Origin: CAXBBB01 sp963793245
GTDB lineage: Bacteria > Bacteroidota > Rhodothermia > Rhodothermales > BA12
Assembly: GCA_963793245.1 (NCBI GenBank)
Contig: CAWBZG010000004.1
Location: 124,001 to 188,000 of the forward strand
Reading direction: 5' to 3'
DNA: 64,000 nucleotides
How positions within the stretch are numbered: the stretch's first letter is position 1; each line of letters starts with the position of its first letter. A model generated the notes under the pieces. That model did no database searches. It was not told the DNA's origin and worked only from the letters and a program-made list of their open reading frames with translations. A program made the translations under genes and the position numbers. Below are positions 19,358 through 31,300 of the stretch, one piece after another.

Positions 19358-22300
19358 TTAGCGCTTGCTCTCCTTCGACTGCTCTTCCTTGCTCTGCTCG
19401 CGCCCGGGGCGTTGGTCCTTCTCGCGAAGCGGCGGTGCGTAGTCGTACGTCACCGTCGTCCTTCGTTCTAGCCCGGCTCCGTTGCGGACGGTGACGCGCA
19501 CCTCGAAGCGACGTGGGCGTTCGGCAGGAAGCGGCGGTGGGGGATTGAACTGGTAGCCCCGCCGGTTGGACGAGGTCGGATCCACGTCGATGTTCAACGT
19601 TCGGCTGAATGGCGTGAGGCTGGGTGTAGAGTAGGTCGCCACGTCGCCCGAGCGCCTGACGAGGTCGTCGTCCGACGGCGGCGGGCCAAACTGCTGGCTG
19701 TTTCGCTCCTGCTCTTGCTCTCGCGCCCGCTCCTCACCTCGATCTCCATCCCGCTTCCGATCCAGAATGGGGGCGACTGGCTGCTGCTCTCGGATGAAGT
19801 ACGACACTTCGACGATTCCAGCGGTCGCGTCCTGCACTCGGTCGAGACGTACACTCAGCGTCTGTGTGTTCGGGTTGTATCCGGTCACGCTCACGAGTGG
19901 CGCGTCCGGTCGGCCTCCCATGAGAACAGGGCCGCTCACCGTGGGCGCCGAGGCTAGGCCATGACCGTTGATCGCGCGGACAGCCGCATAGACTGGACCT
20001 GTCGTCGGCAGATCGCCTTTAGGAATGCCGAAGGCTATCCGCCCGCTGGTGGTCGGGGCGGTCCCATAGTCGATTGTTGGGGAGCCGTCCTCCTGATCTG
20101 GGGGGAAGGCGCGTAGATCGTTGGCTGCGGGCGTCGTGCCATATGCGATCTGGTAGCCGACGATGCCGGTCTGCGCGTCGGCAGGCTCCTGCGTGATCCA
20201 CAGGCCTAGGACGGTCGGGCGCGGGTAGAGGACGGCGGTTGGCGCGGTCGGCGGAGACACGTCTTCCAGAACCAGAGGCAGCGTGACGGCCTCTCCGGTT
20301 GCCCCGGCATTGTTGACGGCGCGAACGTGAAAGTAGGAGCGAGTGAGGAAATCGAGCGGCTGGCCAGTGAATGTGGCTAGCCCGACCGCCTCCGTCCGCA
20401 CCGCTTGCTCGTCGGCGAAGGCGGCTTGCGGGTCTGATTGGTCGGAGAGCACGTACTCGTGACGCAGTATTCCCGTCTCGGGGTCGAGGGCGCCTCTCCA
20501 GTCTACCAAGATTCTGCGGTTGACCGGGCTGGGATCGGTGCTGACGGAAGGGGTCCGCATCGGCGGTGTCGCATACACTGCAGGAGTGGCTGGCGACGCG
20601 CGCTGCACGACCGGCGGCGCGTTTCTCCGACTATTCAGTGTCAGCGCATCGGCGGACGTGAAGGGCTGGTTCGCACTGAACTGGTCTGCGTTTGCGTCAT
20701 CTCCTTGCGACTGAACGGCGCCCGTGATCATGCTGGCCAGTGGGATGCCATACACCATGCTCAGATTGGAGGGTGGCGGGGGAGCTGTGCTGTCGTAGCG
20801 AACGGGCGTGCCGAACGTGTTCGATGCCGTCAGCCCTTGTCCGTTGGTGGCGCGAACCGTGAGGAAGACGTCCTGGCCGTGTGGCAGCGCGAGCGAGCGG
20901 ACGGTAGCCGTGTTGGTGATGTTGATACTCGACGCTCCAAACCCAGCGCGCGTGCCAACGAGTGGCCGATAGTCCTGAACGTCGGTCGCGCCGCGCGTCG
21001 AGCCGAAGCCGTATTCGTAGGTCCGCACGTCGGATTCGGCATCGGTCGCCCACGCCGAGATGCGGACGGCGCCGATCTCGCTGAGTAGCACCTTACCGCC
21101 TGACTTGCGTCCATACCGTTCCTCCTGTCCGTTCGCCGTCCGCGTCGTGTGGAGCGTGACGAAGCTGACGCTCGGAGGCGTCACGTCGGTCGTGAGGATG
21201 CTGCCGCTCGTCACGTTCGCGCCCGCTCCGTCTCGCACGTTGGCGGTAAAGCGTCCCTGCCGCAGCGCGACGTTTCCGCCCGAACTGCGCGCACGAAGTG
21301 TGATCTCGTAACTCTGCGTTTGGTCGACCAGCGACTCACGGAAGGAGTACACGTCGAGTTGGTTAGACTCGCTTCCGTTCTCCGACCGCTTGCCCGCTGA
21401 GTAAAAGCTGTTGGACGAGTAGATGTTGTCCGAGCCGGAGGACGAAGCTGTTCGTTCCAGCGCGTAGCTGACTTCGACGACCTCGCCGCCCTGCGGTGGG
21501 GTGACGATGTAGCTGACGGTCGCGCGGTTCAGGTTTCCGGTGCGGTTCGCGTAGAAGCCCATCTGGTTGATCTTTGGTGGCTCCAGACTCGACCCCAACG
21601 ACGCCAAGACATCGCTGATACCCTCGACACTGTCGGCGCTGATGGCGTCGGATCGCCAGCGGCGGTACTCGTCAGCCATCCCGTAGACGATGGTGCCCAG
21701 TTCGGATTTGAGCGCGTATATGTCGTCTACGTCGCTTGTGAACGCGCGGTAGGCGGCAAGTAGCGGCCGCATCACGGTGACTTGCTGATTGCGTACTTGC
21801 GAAGCCCGTGCGCGAGCAGAATCGGACAGCACTCTCAAGCCTTGGTTCGGGAAGTCGTACCAGAACTGACGCGCGTTGTCTTGAAAGACATCGTTGTGCG
21901 CCGTTTTGCCCCCAGGTGTGGTCGGCCGCGTCTGTAATGCTTGCATCACACGGTTTCGCGCGGTCGCTGCTTCGCCGGAATCGATCGGATCCAGGACGGC
22001 TTGGACGTGGAAGCTGGAGGCTCCCGCTGCCAATCCGTGAAGGGCGAAGTTGTTGTCGGAGTACCGCGCAGTCTCTCTGCCGATAGCTGTGTAGAGGCCC
22101 GAACGTCGGGCTGTCAGAGCCGTGCGTTGCGCATTGGCCCAGTTCATCTGATCCCAATAGTGACTCGCGCGGTAGGCGTCGTACTTCTCCATGTTCTCGA
22201 CGGCGGTGCGGAAGTTGCCCGCTGCCGTGTTGACGTTGACGTTGTTGAGTCTGTCGAACCAGCCCAAAACGGCGCCCCCCAGTCCGTCGCCCGTGCGCGT

Positions 22301-25300
22301 GACGTACGCGTCCACGTCGAACGATGGGTTGCCGCTCAGGATCAGGTCGACTCCGGCCAGTTCCGCCAGTGCAGCTTCGAGCGCTTCGCCGTACCGAGCG
22401 TCGAGAGCGGCGATTTCAGCCTCCGCCGAACCTACGGTTGACTGCTGCGCATCGACCTGCGATTGATCGACGGAGAACGTCGGGTTGCCCGAGATCAAGC
22501 CATCCGGCCCGACGGTGGGCACACCGCCCATGTTGGAAGCGGTGATGGGCGAAGTGAAGTCGCGCATGCCTTCGAGCGCCGATTCGGTGTCGAGGAGCAC
22601 ATTCTCCAGGCCAGTCGTGGCACCTTTGAGACGTGCTGACGCAGCGCCGCCTTGAACCGTTGCGATCGCGGCAAAGACGTTTGCTTGCAACCGCATAGTC
22701 CTCAGGCTCTGGTTGCTCGACGCACTTCTGAGCAGCGGTGTCGTGTTGGTCAGGACGTTGTCATGCACCCAGCGTTGATCGGCTGACAGCGTGCCATTCG
22801 GCGAAATCATGGACTCTCTGTCGACTATGAGCGCGAGGTTCTGGCGCCGCTGCGCTGCCGATTCGAGGAAGAAGTTGTAGCCGGAGATGCCCAGCGCCCC
22901 ATCAGGGACCTGCACGTTGCCAGCGCGGATCGCAGCCATCTCCGCCTGCTCTGCTTCTGCGGCTGCGCGTGCTGCGTCGGCTCTGCTTTGCTCGTCGGCA
23001 GCGTCGGAGAGTTTGTCCTTCATGTTGTCCAACTCAGTACCTGCTTCGGCGGCTTTGTCCGCGAGCGCTCGGCCCTCGTCACGCGCGTCGGCGACCATGC
23101 CTTCGTATTTGTCGTTGGTACCCACGCCGCCGTCGATGCCACTACCGCTGATGCTGAACCATCCACTGGGATCGGGAAGCCACTTAAGCTCAGCATACCC
23201 GCTCCCATAGACAAAGCCCGATCCGTTGCCGCGCGAGACGTAGGCCCCTTTGACCATTCCGTTGGCTCCGCCGATCTTGGTCTTGATATACGCGGATCCT
23301 TCGACGTATGCCCCGAACGATCCGCCCTTTGCGCGCCACGCTTCGACCAGAACGGACGCGCCGATCTCGATTAGGTACAAGTCCACATCGATGCGCGCTT
23401 CGAGTCCCATGTAGAATCCGGGTGGGCCGATAAACAGGTCGCCTTCGATGTCGAGAATGGTGACAAGAGATCCGTCGATGGCGCCCCGGATACCCCAGGC
23501 GGCGTCAGGGCCGTCACCGCTACGTCCGGCGTAGAAGTCGAGCGTCGCTTCGATGTCCATGATGCTCTTGGTCGGCACCTTCATCGAGGCCACGACAGCG
23601 CCGCTGACGAAGGCTGGGCTGAACAGCGCATTGACGTTGAGGATGGCACCCAGCTTGTTTGCGTCGAAGCCGTAGATGCCGACAGCAGCGTCCAGGAGCA
23701 CCGCCTGATCCGAGAGCGTGATCAGTACGCGCCCATCGAGCGCGTACTTACCTGACGTGCCGAGCATGCCGACGCCTGCATAAACCATCACTGCAAATTC
23801 GCCGCCGTTCGCGATGCGCTCAAAAGCCGCACCGCGCCGCGCCGCGATCAGATCCTGAGCGTTCTGGCTCAACCCGCCTGTCCCCAGGTTGACGGCATTG
23901 ATGACCGAGTTCAGGTCGGCCACATCGGGACGCAGGAAGAACCCGCCGCCGATCGCTGAGATTTCGACGATGCCCGGTATGATCGGTATGCCAATCTTGG
24001 TCGCTATGAATACGCCCATCGACAGCTCGCCGCCTTTGTTGGAGAACTTGCCGACGGCCGAGGCTTCTATGGCCGACGATCCTGGTGGCCCAAATTTCCC
24101 GCGTGCAGCTAGCCGGACGAGCGTGCCGTCGCGGGCCGCCCTGGTACTCGAACGATGCGTTGAGCGCCAGCGAGGGAAGCGTCAGGTTGGCGTTGACGAT
24201 TTTGAGGTAGGAGTCGCCTTTCACCGTTTTGTAATACAAAATCTCATCGACGCCTGCTGAGAGAGCGAAGTCGCCCGCCCCGCCGCTACCGACGCTGATT
24301 TTGACGGCGCTGAACCCCTGGCCGCCGAAGCGCAGATAACGAGAGGCCGTCACTGAATTTTCGCTCACTTCAGTAGTGCCCTGCTTCCGTGCCGCTCGTA
24401 ACCATAAACGTCGTGTCGCGCGCCGTCACGTACTCGCCGACTTCGAGCGTGAACAGGCCTTTGTCTTCGGCGGTTTGGAGCAGGAAGAACGCGGCACCTG
24501 CGGCCAGACGCCCGGTATTGGTGATGCCCGTCTTGTCGAACGTGAAGTCGGCGAATCCGGCTTTTCCGCCGACTCCGGCGATGTTCAGCCCGGCGCTTCC
24601 GTTGATCGAGACGCCGAATGGCTGACCGTTCGACCCGCTCGCCAGCGACACACGCTCGACGCTCACGTTGAAGAAGTCCGCGTCGAATGCGAAGAGGGGA
24701 TTAGCAGGTGTACCGGCGACGGCCAGCTTGAATCCGATGCACGCACTTCCGATGTAGTAATCGGGACAGTCTCCGGCATTCTCCACGCGTGACGCTCGGA
24801 TTCCGTAGTTGCGCGTGATCGAACTGGCCTGTCCGAACTCGATGCGCTTGTCGGTCTTGTTGTTGATGTAGATCGCAGCCGTCGTGTAGATCGTCGGCGA
24901 TTTGCTGGCGTCGCCCAGGTTGAGGTCGAGCGCGAAGCCGGTCAGGTCGAGGGTGGCGAAACCGCCCAGGTCGAACTCGGTCGCCGTGTTGTTGCCGATG
25001 CGGAATCCGGTATCGAGCGCGAACGTGAGGGCGCCTACGTCGACGGTCGGCGCTCCGCCGCTAGCCGGACGTGCAATCGTGACGTTGAGTCCGGTTTCGG
25101 CGTTGCTCCCGAACGGCTCAGGCAGTTTGACGCGTCCGTCGATCTCGATCTGGATCGGGCGGTCGGCGGCGGGCTTGACCAGGGCGAGACGCTCTAAACG
25201 TGCTAGGTCTCCCACGAGGGGCACGTTGCCGACGGCGATTTCGTCGAACGTGAAGCCGCCGTCCGTACTCAGCACCATGTTGCTGGCCGGTCAACGCCAT

Positions 25301-28300
25301 CGGGTCGTCCGACACCGCTTGGAGGCTCGCCTGATCGATCGTGAGTGTGACTCATCGGGGTTGGCGTCGATGTCAGGCCTTCGACAGGGACTGTGAATGT
25401 CGCCAAATTGCCGAATAGTTCGGCCTCGATCTCATCGGCGTTGCTCGCGTCGACGCTGGCGGTAACTCCGTTTAGCTCGTCGACCGTCAGTTTGAAATGA
25501 GTTTAGCGCGACGGCGAATCCGTCCAGCAATTCGCCCGCCCGCAGCGTCCCGGCGACGCCCAGCTCGAAGCTCGACGAGGTGATGTCGAGCGTGATGCCG
25601 TTGACGGGGTTGGGGCGGAGGGTGGCGACGCCCAGCGGCACGTCGCCCAGGTGCTGCGCGCTGCCTGCGAACTGCCACGCGCGCGGTGCCTGCCCGTCCG
25701 GGCTGACGTACTGCGCGGCCAGGTGGATGTAGGCCGCCTCGCCCTCGTCGGTCCCGTCGAGCGACTTGGCGCGCAGGAGTTTGGCCGTCAGGTCGCCCGA
25801 GAGTTCGAGGTCCGGCTCCTGGTTCGAGCCGAACGCGAAGCGCAGTCCGCGTATCGCCAGCGTCGCCGCCGGATCCCCCGCCGTACCGCCGAAGGTGCGT
25901 GACACGACGGGCGTTTGGGTCGTCTGATCGGCGCTAAATGTTGGGCTATACGTGCCCGATTCGACGATGCCCGAAAAGCCGTCGCTGCCGACTTCCAGAT
26001 AGACGCTCAGCGGCGAGGCCGGATCTTTGAGCATATCGGGCAGCAGCACGTCGGCTTGCAGCCCGAACGGATTGGCGCGCGCTCGGATGTAGGAGCCGGA
26101 TCGCAAAGCCAGCGGCAGGTTCGGCAACTCCATCGCCAGCCCGCCAAAGTCGAAGCCGACCGAGTCCGCCGTCACGTTTCCGGCGTCGTCGATCCTAGCC
26201 GAGAACGATACGTTGAGGGGCGGCTTGGCGCCGTTGGTCTGGATGTCCAGGCTCGGAATCGACAGTTGCACTTTCTGCTGACCGATCGTGCGGATCAGGT
26301 TTGGCTGTTTGTCGACCAGGAGCGTGCCTTGTTCGTCGCGCAGGACGAGGTAGGCGACGTCGCGCGAGGGGAGGAAGAGGGTGTCGGGGATGACGGCTTC
26401 GATGGCGGCCTGTGCCGAGAACTGCCACCCGTCGCGGTCGAGCGTGGCGAGCGGCGTCGCGGACCGGCGCTCGTCGATGTCGACGAAGAACTCGGCGCGT
26501 CCCTGGGTGACGGCGACCGGCCCCAGACCAATCGTGAAGCCGTTCAGTGGGTCGGCGTCGTTCTCGAAGCCGACGCGGACGGCGGGGCTGTTGAAAGCCG
26601 CGAAGTTGAGGCCCGCGCGTCCGTCGCCTGTCACGCGCAGTCCGTCTCGGTCGAGCCGAATCGCACCGCGCAGATCGACGCGGAAACCGTCGGTCGGGAT
26701 GTCGGCAATCGTGAGCGAGTCGGGGTCGGCAGGTACCAGCTTGAAGTCGAAGGGACCGGCGGGGCTTTCAATCGCCACGTTCGCGGCCAGCGTCGCACTG
26801 CCGTTCTGGATGAAGCCATCCGACAGGTCGAAGCGCAGCGAGTCGAACGCCAGACCGACCGTGTTGCCCTCGTCCATGTTGAGATCGCCGCTACCGCTCA
26901 GCGCCAGTCCGCGCTTGTCGAGTACGCCTTCGCTGACGGTGACCGAAAACAGCGGATCGGCGCTTTGGAGCGGGACCGGAACCGTAAACGGTTGCTGCAA
27001 CTCGATGCGGCCGCCGCTAATGTCGCCGGTCAGCAGGTCGAGTGCCAATCTGCCGTCGAACGTCGGGCGTATACCGTTCTCAACTGCGGGAAGCTCGACT
27101 CGCACGCCGCCTTCGAACGTGGCGCTCTGCTCGCCGTTGGCGTACGCAAACGTCAGCGTCGACGCCACGGCTCCTTCCGGCGACGCTGGATCGTCCCCGA
27201 TGATGCTCAGCGAAACCGGACCGAAGTCGACCGATCCGCACGGCCCGGCGTCAACCGCCGTGATCGTGCCTTCCAGTCCTGGCCCCTCGACCAGATCCAG
27301 CCCAAACCGCGCCAGCGGACACGCCGACGGATCTTCGGGTGTGAACGGCCCGGCACCGGCCACCAGGTAGCCCAGCAGCGACAGGTCCAGTCCCTGATCG
27401 CCGTTGGAACGCTCGATAAACTCACCGTCGACCTTCTCGAGGGCAAGTGACGGCGGTGAGCTTGCGGGCGCTCCGAGCGGGATGACCGCAAACGACTCCA
27501 CGTTGCCCTGCGCGTCGACGGCGGGGGCGTAGCTGAACGCGCCGGTGAATAGGCCGTCGCGGAACGTGACGGCGTTGAAGACGATCTCGGCCGTTGGGTC
27601 GTTGGGGTTGGCGCCGTAGAAGGAGGGGAGGCGGACGATGAAGTCGAACTCGGGCACCATCATCTCGCCCAAGTTCAGGTCGAAGTCGTTGGTAAACCAG
27701 TCGTAGGTGATCCCGCGCACCTCGTTCGGATCGTTGGAATCGTCGTTGGTGCGGAAGGCGAGCAGTTCGATTGTCGCCGCGCCTAGGTCGAATGACAGGC
27801 CGTTGAAGTCGCTCTTGTTTTGGAGCGGGATCGTGAAGCCGCGCTCGGTCACGAACACGTTTTCGAGCGTGAAGAAAAGTGGATCGACTCCGGACGGCAG
27901 GACGATCAGCCGCACGTCCAGATCAGCGTCGAACTCCCATCCAGAAGCAGTGTCGTAGTCCAGCGTCAGGGTCGTGATGCGATCTATCCCCAAAGCCAGC
28001 GGCCCAAAGTCCAGGCGCGCCGCGCCCCCCAGATCAGCCGGCTGCACCGTATTGGCTCCGAACGAGACCTCGCCCGACGGCAGCATCCGGTAGCTGGCCG
28101 TGATGTCGGCGCGCGCGGCGACGACGGCGCGCGTCGGGTCTTGCAGCAAGAACGAGCCTTCGAGCGTCAGGTCGATGTCCGACGGCGCGCCGCCCAGGTC
28201 GAGCAGGGGAACGTCGATATGGCCCGTCACCACGTCGATCTGCAACGCCGCCCGCTCTGCACCAGCCAGATCGATCGCTCCGCCGAACGCGCGCAGGTCG

Positions 28301-31300
28301 AGGTTGGTCGTTGCGCGACCGCCCGGCGAGATCGACAGGTCGAACGTGTTTTGCGTGCTCGCCACGTCGCCAAAGAGACTGAGGAAGCCGTTCAGGTTCA
28401 GCCCGGCGACGCCGTCGGGACTCGACGCCGCGTCTCCCGCATAGCGGATGCGCTCGATCAGCATCGGAATGCCGCGCGACGACAGGTCGAAGCGCGCGTC
28501 GCCGCCCGTGTTCGCCTCGATGAATCCAGCCGATACCGATCCGCCGGTGATCAGCAGATCCTGGAACGTCACCATGATCTGCGGAGCAGCCGCGTTGGGC
28601 GTCAGCGGGTCGTTCAGCGCGGGCAGGACGAGGGCGACGGGCTGCTTGGTGGTCAGCCGGACGCCGCCCGTCGCCTCGCGCACGAAGTCGACGAGCAGTT
28701 CTTGAGCTTCGGGTGGTCCGGTCTTAAGGACGATGTAGGCCAACTCGTCGTTAGGAAGCGCCAGCGTGTCGGGGATGGCGGCTTCGATCAGGCCGTCGAC
28801 GTTGAGGTGGAAACCGGCGGCATCGGCGTAGGCGACGCTCGCGCCGCGCCACTCGAAGTCGATCTGCCCCTGGCCGATGGTGAAGTCGGGATAGAGGCTG
28901 TACGAGAGGTCTTTGCCATAGTGAGCGACCAGTTCTTCCTCGAACTCGAAATCACCGACGCGGATGACCGCTTTGCCTTCGCCGCGCGGACGGAAGCCGT
29001 CTTTGTCGAGCACGATCTCGCCGCCCAGTCCGAAGTAGACGCCGGTCTTGGCGTCGAACGTCGGCACCTCCTCGGTCGACAGCGGAATGGCCTGCAACGT
29101 CATCTCCTCGGGTCCGGGCGATCCATCGGGGGCAGGCGGTCCGGCGATCAGTCCGGCCTGGAATGCAAAGCCCTGGTCGAAGAGCACGCTGCCCGACGCG
29201 ATGCGCATCGACCCGATGTCGAGCAGCAGTTCGTCGAACGTGACACCCAGATTCGATGCACCCTTTTCCTCCTGCTTTGCCGCGTTGCCTCGCTCTTGAC
29301 CGGCCAGCAGCAACTCCTGCCGCCCGTCGATCAGCAACCCGTCGCGGCTCAGTTCGGCGCGGTCGATTCGGAAGGTGAGCGCCGGGTTTTGACCCTGGGG
29401 AATCGCCCACGTGAAGGGCTGATCGAGCACGAAGCTCAGGTCGGTGATCGCGCCCGTGATGAGGTTGGCCCCGATGGATCCGGTAAACGTCTGCTCGCCG
29501 ACGGCCAGTTGCGCCTGGGCGTTGAGACGTGCGCGTTGCCCATCACTGCCGCCCTGAAAGTCGAGCGTCGTGCTCGTCAGCGTCGCGATAAACGGACCGA
29601 CGGCGACTTCGCACGGCACGTTCAGGCTGATCGCGCCCTCGACCGTTCCACTCGGACGCAGCGTTAGCGTCCCGTCGCCCAGGTCGATGGTCGACTGCGG
29701 TCCCTGCCCACAGTCGAAGTCGTCCAGTCGGTTCAGGCTCAGTTTGGCGCCAACGACGACTTCGCCCAGGTCCAGCGCTTTCACGTCGGCGAGCGACAAG
29801 CCCGTCAGCGCGTCCAGGTCGGGCTGCGTCAGGTCTACGGTGCCGTCTTTGCGGCGCCACTCGAGCGTCGTCAGCGTGAGGCCGGGGACTGGGCTGAGGT
29901 CTTCGGCTTTCTGCTGAGTAGCGGGATCCGCGTTCTCCAACTCGGCGCGGATCGTCCCGGCGACGGGGACTTGGGTGCCGTCGTCGGTCTCGATGGTCTG
30001 TACGTCGGCGACGGTGACGGGAAGCGTCGTCGTGGCCGGAGTCGGCGGCTGGCCGTCGCGGTTGGGATCGTTTGCTGGGTCGACCGGATCGACGGGGCGG
30101 ATCGGCTCTTTCTCGTTGGCCCGCTCCTCTTTCTCTCGCTCCTGCTCCTCTTCGGACTTCTCGCGCTCGGCCATGTCGGGGAGCACGCCTCTGTCGGCGG
30201 CGGGATCGGTGTCGAGGCGGATTGCGGCCTGCCCGTCCAGGTCGCCGTCGCCGTCTTCGTCTCTGAGTTCGTCCATACCGACGAGTTCGGCGAAAAAGGT
30301 CAGGAAGCCGTCCCATCCCTCAGCCTCTTCCTCTTGCTCGGTTGGCGCGCTGCGGTAGGCAAACGTGCGCTCGTCGCTTTCGAGCCGGTCGGGGAATCCA
30401 AACAGCGTCGAGCCTTCGTCCGGCGTCAGGCCGACCGTCCACGTGTACTCGACGCCCGGATCGAGCGCCGTCAGTTCGCGATCCAGGCGGTAACTCGTCG
30501 CTCCCGGCGCTACGTCGACGAAGAAGTAGGACTGAGCCGGTACGCCGTCGATGGGATCCGTCAGCCGCGTGAAGACGACGCTCGCCACCAACTCGGACGC
30601 GTCAACGTCGGCGGGCAGGTCTTGGTAGCTCCAGCGGAACGTCGGACGCTCATCGGGCACAACGATGCCATCGTCGGGAGCCGTCAGCACGATGAACGGC
30701 GCCGGACCTTCCGGCTCTGGCGTCGCCTCCTGGTAGGTCAGCGGTACGACCTGGATACCGTAGGCGCGCCACCGTCCGTCGGGACTCGTCAGGCCGACGA
30801 ACCACTCGTAAAACTCGCCGTCTTGGAACGCGAAGCCCTGGGTTTCCAGATCCGCCAGCGTCGACGGTGGAATCGTAATCCCCTCGCGCGGGACGAACGG
30901 CAGGCTGCGCCGCTCACCGGTGTCCATGTCGCGAAAGCCCAACGTCGAAGAGGCTCCGGCGTCGAACAGCGCGTCGTCGATCGCCATCGTCCACTCGAAG
31001 CGCGTCGGAACGTCGCCGAACGTGCGGGCGCCGCTGGGGTCGGGCACGTCGAGCGTCGTCTGGAGCAGGGGCATGTAGACGAACTGCGTGAAGTACGCCG
31101 CTTCGGTCTCGTTGACGAGCACACTGGCGGTTAGTGTGCGTCCGCTGATGTTGGGGATCGAGATGCCAAACACGTCCGCCGGTGTGAGCGTGTAGGACGT
31201 GGCGCCGGTCGGCAGGGGAATGCGGATCGTCCCTTCGCGCATCAGCGGCAGCGGATCGATCTGGGCTGAATCGTCGCGCGGGATGAGTTGGAGTTCGAGC

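Noticed and set aside
24360..24375. Real end of one gene and GTG start of another (GHY stop, then VSENS)
   Set aside because: Removing one T gives uninterrupted sense across the join, and the strand pattern continues; an indel is simpler, though not proven.
27820..29667. 615-codon plus-strand open frame
   Set aside because: Antisense to the long beta-rich part of the giant, Arg/Val-rich with no domain; a high-GC shadow.
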